Shown one piece after another: positions 7,966 through 17,344 of a DNA stretch of 64,000 nucleotides. Numbering within the stretch: position 1 is the stretch's first letter; every line of letters begins with the position of its first letter. Location: NCBI RefSeq assembly GCF_900465355.1, contig NZ_LS483254.1:558001-622000 (forward strand), given 5' to 3'. Source of the DNA: Candidatus Bipolaricaulis anaerobius. Its GTDB lineage: Bacteria; Bipolaricaulota; Bipolaricaulia; Bipolaricaulales; Bipolaricaulaceae. Both the position numbers and the translations under genes were made by a program. The notes under the pieces are model-generated. The model was not told where the DNA came from, did not search any database, and was given only the letters and a program-made list of their open reading frames with translations.

Positions 7966-8769
7966 CTACGCCGCGTCCCCGACGCGGATCTCCTCCTCCC
8001 ACCGGCGCAGCTTGTTGAGCACGGCGTAGGCAGTGAGGTCGAGGTGGAGGGGGGTGATCGAGACGTACCCGGACAGGACCGCCCACACATCGGTATCCTC
8101 CTCGCCTGCGGGTGGGGAGGAGAGCATCTCGCCCGCCAGCCAGTAGTAGGAACGGCCGCGGGGGTCCTCGCCCCGCACGAGGTCGTCGGTCCAGATCTTG
8201 CCGCCGAGGCGGGTGACCCGGACCCCTTTGGGCACGCCGCGCGGCACGTTCACGTTGATGAGGGTGCGGACGAGCGCGTCCCGCTCCGCCAACGCCAGCC
8301 TCGCCACCCGCGCCGTGAGCGCCGCTGCTCTCTCGTAGTCTGGGTTCCCTTCCCGCCCCTCGTCGGGCCCGAGGTCGAGGGACACGGCGATCGCCGGGAT
8401 CCCCGCCGATGCCCCCTCCATCGCCGCGGCGACCGTGCCCGAGTAGGTCACGTCGTGCCCGATGTTCGCCCCCATGTTGATCCCCGCCACGACGAGGTCG
8501 GGCCGGCGCGGGGCGAGGCCGAGGAGGGCGAGGAGCACGCAGTCGGACGGGGATCCGTTCGTGACGTGCACCTCCTCCCCGTCCGGGAGGTGGGCGCTCG
8601 AGAACCGCAGCGGCTTATGGAAGATGCGGGTCCGCGATGCCGCGGACCAGTTCCGGTCTGGGGCGAGCACCCATGGCTCCCCGACCGTGGCGAGGGCCCT
8701 CCGCAGGGCGAGGAGCCCCGGCGAGAGGTACCCGTCGTCGTTCGTAACCAGGATGAACGGCCGTTCCAT
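7966..8769 (-). CDS. surE: 5'/3'-nucleotidase SurE
   Basis: The 267-residue protein carries the SurE metal site: TNDDGY (Asn10-Asp11-Asp12), NGSPSDCVLLAL and AGINMGANIGHDVTYSGTVAAAMEG. The enzyme dephosphorylates nucleoside 5'- and 3'-monophosphates with Mn or Mg and acts in stationary-phase housekeeping. A Shine-Dalgarno GGAGGGG precedes the ATG and a TAGACT -10 lies 18 nt upstream, so unlike the next gene it has a short leader. Confidence 0.95.
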   Translation of the reverse strand: MERPFILVTNDDGYLSPGLLALRRALATVGEPWVLAPDRNWSAASRTRIFHKPLRFSSAHLPDGEEVHVTNGSPSDCVLLALLGLAPRRPDLVVAGINMGANIGHDVTYSGTVAAAMEGASAGIPAIAVSLDLGPDEGREGNPDYERAAALTARVARLALAERDALVRTLINVNVPRGVPKGVRVTRLGGKIWTDDLVRGEDPRGRSYYWLAGEMLSSPPAGEEDTDVWAVLSGYVSITPLHLDLTAYAVLNKLRRWEEEIRVGDAA

Positions 8770-8790
8770 CGTCCCCTCCGGGCGTTCAGT

Positions 8791-9360
8791 CTAGCTTCCC
8801 CCGCCCTCAGGCACAAACCGGTACAGGGAGAGCACCGTCTCCCCGTAGGCCCGCCGTATCTCCAGGACGAGGGGGCCGTACCGATCCGCCAGCGGCTCCT
8901 TGTGGAACGACTCCGCCACCACCACTGCCCCAGGGAGGAGGGGGCGGAGCTCGGCCAGCGCCGCGACCGTCCGGGCGGCGAGCCCGCTTCCATACGGGGC
9001 GCCGACGAACACGAGGTCGAACGCCTTCCCCTTTCGCGCGAGCGACCGCAGCGCCGTGAAGACATCGGCCTCCACTACCTCCGCCCGTGTGGCGCACCCC
9101 AGCCGCCGGATGTTCTCGCGGATGAGCCGCACCGCCTGATCCGAGCCGTCCACGAACACGGCGCGGGCCGCGCCGCGGGAGAGGGCCTCCAGCCCCACCG
9201 CCCCCGTCCCGGCAAAGAGGTCGAGGAACTGCGCCCCGGGCACGAGCTCGCGTACGGTGTCGAACAGGGCGAGGCGGACCCGGTCCCGCAGCGGCCGGAT
9301 CCCCGCGCCCCGCGGTCCCACGAGCTTCTGCCCCCGGTACTCCCCCGCGTCGATCCGCAC
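8791..9360 (-). CDS. rsmD: RsmD-like 16S rRNA (guanine-966 N2) methyltransferase
   Basis: The Rossmann methyltransferase begins MRIDAGEYRGQKL in perfect register with RsmD, which is why GTG 9360 (with GGAGG 6 nt upstream) is preferred over the in-frame GTG at 9378. The SAM motif is FLDLFAGTGAVGLEALSRGA, and VFVDGSDQAVRLIREN follows. The catalytic motif that should read (N/D)PP(Y/F) is GAPY here (DLVFVGAPYGSG), so both the acidic/Asn residue and the first Pro are changed. Activity on G966 may be altered or lost. It is 189 residues, the usual size. Confidence 0.85.
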   Translation of the reverse strand: MRIDAGEYRGQKLVGPRGAGIRPLRDRVRLALFDTVRELVPGAQFLDLFAGTGAVGLEALSRGAARAVFVDGSDQAVRLIRENIRRLGCATRAEVVEADVFTALRSLARKGKAFDLVFVGAPYGSGLAARTVAALAELRPLLPGAVVVAESFHKEPLADRYGPLVLEIRRAYGETVLSLYRFVPEGGGS

Positions 9361-9425
9361 TTGCACCCTCCTCCCCACGGGCTACGATGCGTGGGTCCCC
9401 GGAGGATACCCCAAGGAGCGAGAGC

Positions 9426-10757
9426 GTGCGGTACGACGTCGTGGTGGTGGGAGCTGGGCCGGCTGGGCTGTTCGCGGCCCTCGAGCTCGCGGGATCGGGC
9501 CTGTCCACGGTCATCGTGGACAAGGGCCTCGCCCCGCGCGAGCGGACGAGCAACACCTGTGGGGTGGGCGGAGCCGGCGCGTTCTCCGATGGGAAGCTCA
9601 ACCTCACCCCCCGCATCGGCGGCGATCCGGAGGCGATCGGGTGCTCGGTCGGCGAGCTGGAGGACCTCATCGCCTACGTGGATGACACGTTCACCCGTTA
9701 TGGGGCGCCCGCCCAGTACTCGGGGGAGGACCCCGAAGCGCTCGCCGAGCTGAAGAAAGCAGCGGCGCAGGCAGGCGTGGAGTTCATCGCCGGCCGCCAG
9801 CGCCACATCGGCACGGGGCGGATCCGGGAGGTCATCGACGCCATCTACCGCGACCTCGCGGCGCGGGGGGTCGAGTTCCAGCTCGGGAGGGCGGCCGAGG
9901 AGATCCGCCACCGCGGCGGGCGGTTCACCGTCGTCGTGGAGGGGAAGGAGATCGAGGCCCGGTACGTCCTCGCTGCGCCAGGCCGGGTCGGCGCGTACTG
10001 GCTGCGGGAGGTGGCGCGGTCGCTCGGGGTCGGTCCCTCGTTTGGGCCGCTCGATGTCGGGGTGCGGGCGGAGTTCCCGGCCGAGCTCTACGACCCGATC
10101 GAGCGGGTGATGTACGACGCCAAGCTGCGCGTGCGCGCCCCGACCTACGACGACATGGTGCGCACCTTCTGCACCAACCCCCGCGGGTTCGTGGTCCAGG
10201 AGGACCACGGTGAGTTCGTGCTCGTGAACGGCCACGCCGAAAACGAACGCAAGAGCGGGAACACGAACTTCGCGCTCCTCGTGCACATCGAACTCACCGA
10301 CCCCGTGGAGGACACGACCGAGTACGGCCGCGCGATCGCGAAACTGGCGACGACGATCGGCGGGGGGAAGCCGATCGTGCAGCGGCTGAAGGACCTCTCC
10401 CAGGGGCGGCGGTCCACGCTGGACCGGATCCGGCGGGCCTCCGTCCGGCCGACCCTGGAGTCGTTCACTCCCGGGGATGTGTCGATGGCCCTCCCCCACC
10501 GCGTGGTGGTGGACATCGTGGAGGCGGTGGACGTCCTGAACCGACTCATCCCCGGCCTGTCCGCGGAGGGGACGCTCCTTTGTGCCCCGGAGATCAAGTT
10601 CTACGACACCCGCTATGCGGTCGGACCGGGGATGGAGACCGCCCTCCCCGGGTTCTACGTGGCCGGGGACGCGTCGGGGCACTCCCGGGGGATCGTGTTC
10701 GCCGCCGTGACCGGGGTGTTGGCCGCGCGGCGGATCCGGGAGAAGGCGTCGCGATGA
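9426..10757 (+). CDS. FAD-dependent dehydrogenase, COG2509 family
   Basis: The 443-residue flavoprotein starts at GTG 9426 (AAGGAG 8 nt upstream), which puts the dinucleotide-binding VVVVGAGPAGLFAALEL at the N-terminus. CGVGGAGAFSDGKL and the C-terminal GFYVAGDASGHSRGIVFAAVTGV complete the FAD site. The family is common in anaerobes and has no established substrate. A TACGAT at 9383-9388 is a plausible -10 with a ~30-nt leader. Its stop overlaps the pfkA start (ATGA), so the two are cotranscribed, which hints at a link to central carbon redox only by association. Confidence 0.88.
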   Translation: MRYDVVVVGAGPAGLFAALELAGSGLSTVIVDKGLAPRERTSNTCGVGGAGAFSDGKLNLTPRIGGDPEAIGCSVGELEDLIAYVDDTFTRYGAPAQYSGEDPEALAELKKAAAQAGVEFIAGRQRHIGTGRIREVIDAIYRDLAARGVEFQLGRAAEEIRHRGGRFTVVVEGKEIEARYVLAAPGRVGAYWLREVARSLGVGPSFGPLDVGVRAEFPAELYDPIERVMYDAKLRVRAPTYDDMVRTFCTNPRGFVVQEDHGEFVLVNGHAENERKSGNTNFALLVHIELTDPVEDTTEYGRAIAKLATTIGGGKPIVQRLKDLSQGRRSTLDRIRRASVRPTLESFTPGDVSMALPHRVVVDIVEAVDVLNRLIPGLSAEGTLLCAPEIKFYDTRYAVGPGMETALPGFYVAGDASGHSRGIVFAAVTGVLAARRIREKASR

Positions 10758-11725
10758 AGCGGATCGCCGTTCTCACGAGCGGGGGCGACGCGCCGGGGAT
10801 GAACGCCGCGATCCGCGCCGTGGTCCGCACGGGGGTCGCGCGGGGCTGGGAAGTTCGGGGGGTGCGGCGGGGCTATGCCGGCCTCGTCGGGGGGGAGATC
10901 GTGCCCCTCGGGGCGCGGGACGTGGGGGGGATCCTCCAGCTCGGGGGGACGATCCTCGGGAGCGCCCGCTGCCCGGAGTTCCGCACCGAGGAGGGCCGGC
11001 GGAGGGCACTGCGCGCCCTCGTCGGGCAGGGGATCGAGGCCCTGGTCGTGATCGGAGGGAACGGCTCCCAAGCCGGCGCCTACGAGCTCTCCCGGATGGG
11101 GTTCCCCGTCGTCGGCGTGGCGTCCACGATCGACAACGACCTCGCCGGCTCGGAGGTTACGATTGGGGTGGACACTGCCCTCAACGTGGCCCTGGAGTCC
11201 ATCGACCGCCTCAAGACCACCGCCTCCTCCCACGGCCGGGCGTTCCTCGTTGAGGTGATGGGCCGCCACTGCGGCTACCTCGCCCTCATGGCGGGGATCG
11301 CCGGCGGGGCAGAGGCCGTGGCCATCCCCGAGGTGGAGACGGATCCCGAGGCGCTCGCCCGCGAGCTGCGCGGGGCCTACGAGCGGGGGAAGAGCCACGC
11401 CCTCGTCGTGGTGGCGGAGGGAGCGCAGCTCAACGCGACCCGGCTCGCCGAGTACTTCCACGAGAACGAGAAGCGGCTCGGGTTCGAGCTAAGGGTGACG
11501 ATCCTCGGCCACGTGCAGCGGGGAGGGGCGCCGGGGGCGTACGACCGGCTGCTCGCCACGCGCCTCGGCGCGGCAGCGGTGGCCGCCCTCGCCCGCGGAG
11601 AGAACGGGGTCCTCGTGGGGTGGGTCCGAGGAGGGGTGACGACGACCCCCCTTGCCGAGGTCGCGGGGCGGCAAAAGGCGCTCGACCCGGAGCTCTTCGA
11701 GCTGGCCCAGGTGTTGGCCCGGTAG
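10754..11725 (+). CDS. pfkA: 6-phosphofructokinase
   Basis: The 323-residue enzyme phosphorylates fructose 6-phosphate to the 1,6-bisphosphate in glycolysis. It has TSGGDAPGMNAAIR, the catalytic STIDNDLAGSE and MGRHCGYLA, and ILGHVQRGGAP at the F6P site. The Mg/phosphoryl motif GGDGS reads GGNGSQAG here, so the Asp is replaced by Asn. The following Gly is kept, and Gly at that place is the mark of ATP rather than PPi use. The start overlaps the preceding stop (ATGA). Confidence 0.93.
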   Translation: MKRIAVLTSGGDAPGMNAAIRAVVRTGVARGWEVRGVRRGYAGLVGGEIVPLGARDVGGILQLGGTILGSARCPEFRTEEGRRRALRALVGQGIEALVVIGGNGSQAGAYELSRMGFPVVGVASTIDNDLAGSEVTIGVDTALNVALESIDRLKTTASSHGRAFLVEVMGRHCGYLALMAGIAGGAEAVAIPEVETDPEALARELRGAYERGKSHALVVVAEGAQLNATRLAEYFHENEKRLGFELRVTILGHVQRGGAPGAYDRLLATRLGAAAVAALARGENGVLVGWVRGGVTTTPLAEVAGRQKALDPELFELAQVLAR

Positions 11726-11754
11726 ATGGACCCGGCCAGGGCCGCCAGCGCGGG

Positions 11755-11779
11755 TTGTGCCCGGCCACGGTCGGCACAA
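11755..11779. terminator. hairpin between convergent pfkA and the TlpA-like gene
   Basis: TTGTGCC and GGCACAA form a 7-bp stem with an 11-nt loop in the 60-nt gap between two convergent genes. It could serve both strands; no U-run is present. Confidence 0.4.
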
Positions 11780-11786
11780 GCGCCTC

Positions 11787-12347
11787 TCACAGCCAGGGGG
11801 AGAGGAGAGCGTCGGTCAGGTCCTGGGGAGGGCCGATGAAACGGATGATGCCCTGCCGGTCGAGGAGCACGGTGCGGGGGATCGCCTGGATCCCGAAGAG
11901 GTAGGCCACGGCGCGCGCCTCAGTGAAGGGAGCCCACAGGGCGATGAACCCGCGGTACCCGTAGGCCTCTAGGAACCGGGTCGCGTCTTCCTTGCGGTAG
12001 TCCAGGCTCACCGCGATCACCTTCAGCCCCCGCGGGGCGTACCTCTCGCGGAGGGACTCTAGAAGCGGGACCGAGACCTGACATGGCTTGCACCAGCTGG
12101 CCCAGAAGTCGAGGAGGACCGGGCAGCCGCGGAACGAGGACAGGTACACGGGGTTCCCGGAGAAGTCGGGAAGGGAGAAGTCCGGCGCCCGTTGCCCGAC
12201 GTGGTTCCCCACCTCGATCCCTGCCACGAGGACCGGGGAGGCCGGGCACGGGGGGTCGGCGGCGTGGGCCACCGTCGCCCCGGCCAGGACGGCGAGGGTG
12301 CCCACCGCGAGGCCGAGCCAAGATGTCCAGGTTCGCATCACCGGCAT
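11787..12347 (-). CDS. TlpA/ResA-like exported thioredoxin
   Basis: The 186-residue protein has a signal peptide or anchor (WLGLAVGTLAVLAGATVAHAA), then a TlpA-type domain: GQRAPDFSLPDFSG, LLDFWASWCKPC with the redox pair Cys86/Cys89, and the cis-Pro loop GIQAIPRTVLLDRQG. Such proteins reduce periplasmic disulfides, often for cytochrome c maturation. No partner gene is nearby. An extra Cys34 lies after the signal sequence. A TAGCGT lies exactly 6 nt before the ATG. A second ATG four codons in is possible. Confidence 0.88.
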   Translation of the reverse strand: MPVMRTWTSWLGLAVGTLAVLAGATVAHAADPPCPASPVLVAGIEVGNHVGQRAPDFSLPDFSGNPVYLSSFRGCPVLLDFWASWCKPCQVSVPLLESLRERYAPRGLKVIAVSLDYRKEDATRFLEAYGYRGFIALWAPFTEARAVAYLFGIQAIPRTVLLDRQGIIRFIGPPQDLTDALLSPWL

Positions 12348-12428
12348 GACGGAACGCTACCTATTGCCCTGTGGAGGCGCCGTGGATCGCCGGCGGAGGC
12401 CCGGTGAAGACGGTTCTCCCGCGGTCGG

Positions 12429-12457
12429 TTGCGGGCTCCACCGGACGTGGCGAGAAT
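12429..12457 (+). promoter_or_regulatory. promoter of tRNA-Ser
   Basis: TTGCGG (12429-12434), a 17-nt spacer and GAGAAT (12452-12457) lie 19 nt upstream of the mature tRNA 5' end, a normal distance for a tRNA promoter. Confidence 0.5.
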
Positions 12458-12476
12458 TCACGGCGCCCTCTACCAG

Positions 12477-12562
12477 GGAGGGATGGGTGAGCGGACGAAA
12501 CCGCCGGTCTTGAAAACCGGTGAGCGAAAGCTCCGTGGGTTCGAATCCCACTCCCTCCGCCA
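12477..12562 (+). tRNA. tRNA-Ser (anticodon UGA)
   Basis: The acceptor GGAGGGA (12477-12483) pairs with TCCCTCC (12552-12558), followed by discriminator G and an encoded CCA. The anticodon stem encloses loop CTTGAAA, so the anticodon is TGA. The long variable arm (TGAGCGAAAGCTCC) and the GGTTCGAATCC T-arm are typical of class II serine tRNA. Confidence 0.96.
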
Positions 12563-12654
12563 GGATCGCCCCGGCGTTGGGCCGCGCTCCTCCGAGCCGC
12601 TCCGACCGCCTCCGTAGGTCCAACGTCCCTCCCCGAGCGGGTACCATCGGGCCC

Positions 12655-13260
12655 ATGCCCCTGCGTGCAGCGCTCATCGACATGGACGGCACGATCTGGG
12701 AGACCCCGGTCCGGATGACGGCCGTGCGGGAGGAACTCGGGCTCCCCCTGGACGGCCGCACGATCCTCGATGGGATCGCGGACCTGCCTCCGTCCCGGCG
12801 GGCCGAGGCGGTGGAGGTCCTGCGGGCCCGGGAACGGGAGGGGGTCGAGCGGGGCTGCCTCCGAGCGGGGACGCGCGAGCTCCTCGACCTCCTGCGGTTC
12901 AGCGGCGTGAAGACCGTTCTCGTCACGAACAACTCCCGGGAGAGCACGGACGCCGTCCTCGCCCGCCACGGGCTCCCGTTCGACCTCGTGGTCACGCGCG
13001 ATGATGGACCTCTCAAGCCCGATCCTGGGGCGTTCCTCGGTCCGCTCGCCCGGCTGGGGCTGAGCCCCGGGGAAGCCCTCGTCCTCGGGGATTCCCACTT
13101 CGACCTCCAGGCCGCGGTGGCGGCCGGGATCCACGCGGTGGTCCTCGTTGCGCCGCGGGAGTGGATGCGGGCCTACTTTCCCCCCGGCGCAGCGTACCAC
13201 GAAGTCCCCGACCTTGACGCGGCGCGAGAGGTCGTCCGCCGTCTCCTCGCCGCAAAATGA
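12655..13260 (+). CDS. HAD-superfamily phosphatase
   Basis: The 201-residue HAD hydrolase shows motif I DMDGT (9-13), motif II VTNNSRE, motif III Lys in PLKPDPG and motif IV VLGDSHFDL, in the order of phosphoglycolate phosphatase/pyrophosphatase-like members. The substrate is not predictable. The start is set by the position of motif I and a TACCAT -10 located 7 nt before the ATG. It ends at a strong hairpin shared with the convergent gdh. Confidence 0.88.
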   Translation: MPLRAALIDMDGTIWETPVRMTAVREELGLPLDGRTILDGIADLPPSRRAEAVEVLRAREREGVERGCLRAGTRELLDLLRFSGVKTVLVTNNSRESTDAVLARHGLPFDLVVTRDDGPLKPDPGAFLGPLARLGLSPGEALVLGDSHFDLQAAVAAGIHAVVLVAPREWMRAYFPPGAAYHEVPDLDAAREVVRRLLAAK

Positions 13261-13261
13261 C

Positions 13262-13284
13262 GGGGGTGCCACCAGGGCACCCCC
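13262..13284. terminator. bidirectional hairpin between the HAD gene and gdh
   Basis: GGGGGTGCC and GGCACCCCC form a perfect 9-bp stem with a 5-nt loop, starting right after the HAD stop codon and ending 20 nt from the gdh stop. The genes are convergent, so it can serve both. Confidence 0.6.
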
Positions 13285-13303
13285 CGCAACCCCAGAGCTT
13301 CCC

Positions 13304-14602
13304 CTACGCCCAGCCACGCAGCTTGACCGCCTCGGCCACGCGCTCCACCGCGACGAGGTACGCGCCGACGCGGTTGGGGACCTTGTGTTCCTTCGCCGCG
13401 TCGTGCACGGCGTGGAAGGCCTTTGTCATCTTCTCATCCAAACGTCGGTTGATCTCGGCCACGTCCCAGTGGAAGTTGTACGCATTCTGCACCTGCTCGA
13501 AGTAGGAGACGGTCACCCCGCCCGCGTTACAGAGGAAGTCGGGGATCACGTAGATCCCCTTCTTCTGCAGGACCTGATCGGCCTCGGGGGTGGTCGGACC
13601 GTTGGCCGCCTCGGCGAGGATCTTCACCCGACCGGAGATCCGCCCCACCGTATCCGCCGTGATCACGTTCTCCATCGCGGCGGGGATGAGGACATCCACG
13701 TCCAGCCCCAGCCAGGCGTCGCCGGCGAGGGCCTCGTACCCAGCCTGTTCCGCCTTCGCGCGGTCCACGGTGCCGAAGGTGTCCGTGATCGTCTGCAGGA
13801 AGCGCGGATCGATCCCGCCCTTCTTCGTGTACGTGTAGGCCCGCCGGTCCTTGTGGTCCCAGCAGGAGACGGCGAGCACCCGCCCCCCCAGCACCTCCCG
13901 GTAATGGATCGCGGCGTACTGGGCAACGTTCCCAAACCCCTGGATCGAGGCGGTGGTGGACGCCGGGTCCATCCCCAGGGCGGCGAGCGCCTCGCGGATC
14001 GCGATCACGACCCCCAGCCCAGTCGCGCCCGTCCTCCCCGCGGATCCGCCGAGGGGGATGGGCTTCCCCGTGATCACCCCCGGCGCGGCGTGGCCGACGA
14101 TCGTCTCGTACTCGTCGAGCATCCACGCCATGATCTGGGGGTTCGTGCCGACATCGGGGGCGGGGACGTCGCGATCGGCCCCGATCGCAGGGGCGAGGGC
14201 ACGGATGTACCCGCGCGACAAGCGCTCGAGCTCCCCCGGGCTCAGCTCTTTGGGGTTGCACACGATTCCGCCCTTCCCTCCCCCCAGCGGCAGGTCCACG
14301 ACCGCTGTCTTCCACGTCATCCACGCCGCGAGGGCCCGTACCGTATCCACCGTCTCATCGGCGGCGAACCGGATCCCGCCCTTGCACGGGCCACGGGCGT
14401 TGTTGTACTGGACCCGGAACCCCTCGAACACCCGCACCGACCCGTTGTCCATCCGCACCGGGATCCGGACGTGGAATTCCCGGAGCGGCCAGCGTAGGAG
14501 CTCGTGTAGGCCGCGGTCCAGCTTGAGCACCCCCGCCGCCTCATCGAGCTGACGCTGGGCGATCAGAAACGGGTTCAAGCTGGCTACTTCGCCGGTCACC
14601 AT
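13304..14602 (-). CDS. gdhA: glutamate dehydrogenase
   Basis: The 432-residue enzyme interconverts glutamate and 2-oxoglutarate plus ammonia. The substrate site [19 protein letters not shown] and catalytic Lys110 in LPLGGGKGG are present, followed by [15 protein letters not shown]. The NAD(P) domain includes [12 protein letters not shown]. Size and motifs match the hexameric GDH of thermophiles and archaea rather than the longer enteric form. AAGGGAGGG precedes the ATG and TAACAT lies ~50 nt upstream. In this neighbourhood it fits with the histidine-degrading hut genes, which yield glutamate. Confidence 0.95.
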   Translation of the reverse strand: MVTGEVASLNPFLIAQRQLDEAAGVLKLDRGLHELLRWPLREFHVRIPVRMDNGSVRVFEGFRVQYNNARGPCKGGIRFAADETVDTVRALAAWMTWKTAVVDLPLGGGKGGIVCNPKELSPGELERLSRGYIRALAPAIGADRDVPAPDVGTNPQIMAWMLDEYETIVGHAAPGVITGKPIPLGGSAGRTGATGLGVVIAIREALAALGMDPASTTASIQGFGNVAQYAAIHYREVLGGRVLAVSCWDHKDRRAYTYTKKGGIDPRFLQTITDTFGTVDRAKAEQAGYEALAGDAWLGLDVDVLIPAAMENVITADTVGRISGRVKILAEAANGPTTPEADQVLQKKGIYVIPDFLCNAGGVTVSYFEQVQNAYNFHWDVAEINRRLDEKMTKAFHAVHDAAKEHKVPNRVGAYLVAVERVAEAVKLRGWA

Positions 14603-14691
14603 GCGTTCCCTCCCTTGGTGAGGTGGGGCGTTCGTGCCCTACCCCCGCGCGATGTTAGGGGATGCCAGCGGCTTTGCAAGGCGGGGAAGCC

Positions 14692-16422
14692 CTAGGTCGG
14701 CCACGCGCGCCGGGTGGCCCTTGGACGCTCCTCCAGCTTGCCCTGAAGCTTGGCCCAGGTATCGCGGAGGGTCACGATGCGGTTGAACACGGGGAGGCCG
14801 CGCCTGGTATCCTGGTCGACGCAGAAGTACCCCTTCCGCTCGAACTGGAACCGCTCCCCGGCCTGCGCCTCCCCCAGGCACGGCTCGAGCTTGCACCCCC
14901 TGAGGACGACGAGGGAGTCAGGGTTTAGGTTCCCGATCCAATCCTCTCCCTCCGGGACGTCGAGCGGATCGGGGACCGTGAACAGGCGGTCGTAGAGGCG
15001 GACCTCGGCGTCCACGGCGTGGGGCACGGAGGCCCAGTGCAGGGTCGCCTTCACCTTCCGCCCATCCGGGGCATCGCCGCCGCGTGTGGCCGGATCGTAG
15101 GTGCAGTGCACCTCGACCACCCGGCCGGAGGGATCCTTCACGACGCCCGTGCACCGGACGAGGTACGCGTACCGCAGCCGCACCTCCCGCCCCGGGGCGA
15201 GGCGGAAGAACCCGGGCGGCGGGTCCTCCCGGAAGTCCTCCTCCTCGATCCACAGCTCCCGCGAGAACGGGACCTTGCGCGTCCCGTACGAGGGGTCCTC
15301 GGGGTTGTTCACCGCGTCGAACCCCTCCACCTTCCCCTCCGGGTAGTTCGTGACGACGAGCCTCACGGGCTCCAAGACGGCCATCCGCCGCGGGGCGCGC
15401 TTGTTGAGGTCGTCCCGCAGGCAGTGCTCGAGGAGTTCGATCTCGCGGATGCTCTCCGCCTTGGAGACCCCGATCCGGCGGACGAAGTCCGCGATCGCCT
15501 CCCGGGTGTAGCCGCGGCGGCGGATCCCGGCGAGCGTGGGCATCCGCGGATCGTCCCACCCCCGCACGTGTCCCTCCTGGACGAGGCGGAGGAGGAGCCG
15601 CTTGCTCATCACGGTGTAGGTCAGGTTGAGGCGGGCGAACTCGATCTGGCGGGGATGGTGGACGCCGAGCTGGTCGAGGAACCAGTCGTAGAGCGGGCGG
15701 TGGTTCTCGAACTCCAGCGTGCAGATGGAGTGGGTGATCCCCTCGATCGAATCCGACTGGCCGTGCGCCCAATCGTAGCTTGGGTAGATGCACCACGTGT
15801 CCCCCGTTCGGTGGTGGCGGGCGTGAAGGATTCGGTACAGGACAGGATCGCGCATGTTGAGGTTCGGGTGGGCCATGTCGATCTTGGCGCGCAGGGTGCG
15901 GGACCCTTCCGGGAACTCCCCGGCCCTCATCCGGCGGAAGAGGTCGAGGTTCTCCTCCACGGATCGGTTGCGGTACGGGCTGTCCACGCCGGGAGGGGTG
16001 ATGATCCTCTCCCCATCCCGGATCGGCTGGCCGCGCGTCCGGCTCAGCTCCTCCGGGGATAGGTCGCACACGTAAGCCACCCCCTTACGGATCAGTTCCT
16101 CGGCCCATTGGTAGAGCTGCTCGAAGTAATCGGAGGCATAGAACTCGCGATCCTCCCAATCCGCGCCCAGCCAGCGGACATCCCGTTTGATCGCTGCCAC
16201 GTACTCCTCGCTCTCCTTCTCCGGGTTCGTGTCGTCGAAGCGGAGGTTGAACTTCCCCCCGAACTCCTGGGCGATCCCGTAGTTGAGGAGGATCGCCTGG
16301 GCGTGGCCGATGTGGAGGTAGGCGTTCGGCTCGGGGGGGAACCGGGTGTGAACCCGGTCGAACCGCCCCGCGGCGAGGTCGTCGCGGATGATCTCGCGGA
16401 TGAAGTCCACCGGTTCGGCCAT
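14692..16422 (-). CDS. glnS: glutaminyl-tRNA synthetase
   Basis: The 576-residue class I synthetase charges tRNA-Gln. It has the HIGH motif at 37-40 ([12 protein letters not shown]), [11 protein letters not shown], the KMSKS-like VMSKRLLL, and the C-terminal beta-barrel anticodon domain ending near [10 protein letters not shown] and [24 protein letters not shown] 16422 begins the canonical [12 protein letters not shown]; the frame extends 21 codons upstream without support. Bacteria with GlnRS can bypass the GatCAB route. A tRNA-Gln gene lies 10 kb away. It follows era by 34 nt. Confidence 0.95.
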   Translation of the reverse strand: MAEPVDFIREIIRDDLAAGRFDRVHTRFPPEPNAYLHIGHAQAILLNYGIAQEFGGKFNLRFDDTNPEKESEEYVAAIKRDVRWLGADWEDREFYASDYFEQLYQWAEELIRKGVAYVCDLSPEELSRTRGQPIRDGERIITPPGVDSPYRNRSVEENLDLFRRMRAGEFPEGSRTLRAKIDMAHPNLNMRDPVLYRILHARHHRTGDTWCIYPSYDWAHGQSDSIEGITHSICTLEFENHRPLYDWFLDQLGVHHPRQIEFARLNLTYTVMSKRLLLRLVQEGHVRGWDDPRMPTLAGIRRRGYTREAIADFVRRIGVSKAESIREIELLEHCLRDDLNKRAPRRMAVLEPVRLVVTNYPEGKVEGFDAVNNPEDPSYGTRKVPFSRELWIEEEDFREDPPPGFFRLAPGREVRLRYAYLVRCTGVVKDPSGRVVEVHCTYDPATRGGDAPDGRKVKATLHWASVPHAVDAEVRLYDRLFTVPDPLDVPEGEDWIGNLNPDSLVVLRGCKLEPCLGEAQAGERFQFERKGYFCVDQDTRRGLPVFNRIVTLRDTWAKLQGKLEERPRATRRAWPT

Positions 16423-16456
16423 ATCGCTGGGCACGGGGGCGATCTTACCCGAGGGG

Positions 16457-17344
16457 TCAGTCGCCGGTGAGGCGGGCCACCTCATCCTCGTCCTCCGTCC
16501 ACTTCGGCTTCACCTTGACGTGGAGGGAGAGGAACACCTGGTGGCCGAGGAGCTGCTCGAGGTCCACCCGGGCCTGGGTCCCGATCTCTTTCAGCTTCGC
16601 CCCCCGGCTCCCGATGACGATCGCCTTCTGTGACTCCTTGGCGACGATGATCGTGGCGTAGACGGAGGTCAGGGGCGGGGCCTCCCGCTCCGCGATCTCC
16701 TCCACGGCCACCGCGGTGGCGTAGGGGAGTTCCTGGTAGGTCTCCGCATACACCTTCTCCCGCACCACCTCCGCCGCCACGAACGCGAGCGGGCGGTCGG
16801 TGGTCGTGCCCTGCTCGTACGCCGGCGTTCCTTCCGGGAGGTGGCCGATGATCACGGCGAGGGCCCGGTCGAGGTTCGTGCCCTTCGTGGACGAGATGGG
16901 CACGATGTCGTTGAACATCTCCAGGCGATCGTAGGCGAGCAGGGTCTCGGGGAGGGTGTTGCCCCGTGCCTGGTCGCTCTTGTTGACGAGGAGGACCTTC
17001 GGGCAGGGGAGGGTTTGGATCTTGGGGAGCATGAGCTCGTCATAGGGATCCACCTTCCCGCTCGGCTCGACCATGTACGCGACCGCGTCGAGGCCTGCGA
17101 GCGAGCGCAGCGCCTCCCGCTGGAGGTGGGCGGAGAGCTTGTTCACCGGTGGGTGGAGCCCCGGCGTGTCCACGAACACGACCTGGGCCTCGGGGGTGGT
17201 GAGGATGCAGCGGATGCGGTTGCGCGTCGTCTGGGGCCGCGGGGAGACGATGACGACCTTCCGTCCGAGGGCGGCGTTGATGAACGTGGACTTCCCCACG
17301 TTCGTCCGGCCCACCACGGCCACGGTGCCGGTCCGGTAGCTCAT
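16457..17344 (-). CDS. era: GTPase Era
   Basis: The 295-residue ribosome-assembly GTPase has G1 [10 protein letters not shown]3 DTPGLH, G4 NKSD and the C-terminal KH domain ([26 protein letters not shown]) that binds the 3' end of 16S rRNA. The ATG overlaps the stop of hutH by 4 nt, an unusual operon partner for era. The longer open frame upstream lies in hutH and is not real. Confidence 0.96.
   Translation of the reverse strand: MSYRTGTVAVVGRTNVGKSTFINAALGRKVVIVSPRPQTTRNRIRCILTTPEAQVVFVDTPGLHPPVNKLSAHLQREALRSLAGLDAVAYMVEPSGKVDPYDELMLPKIQTLPCPKVLLVNKSDQARGNTLPETLLAYDRLEMFNDIVPISSTKGTNLDRALAVIIGHLPEGTPAYEQGTTTDRPLAFVAAEVVREKVYAETYQELPYATAVAVEEIAEREAPPLTSVYATIIVAKESQKAIVIGSRGAKLKEIGTQARVDLEQLLGHQVFLSLHVKVKPKWTEDEDEVARLTGD

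Noticed and set aside
7348-9753. 801-codon open frame on the plus strand
   Set aside because: It is antisense to thrC, DUF72, surE and rsmD. Its product is Arg/Pro/Gly-rich low-complexity sequence, as expected from GC-rich third positions.
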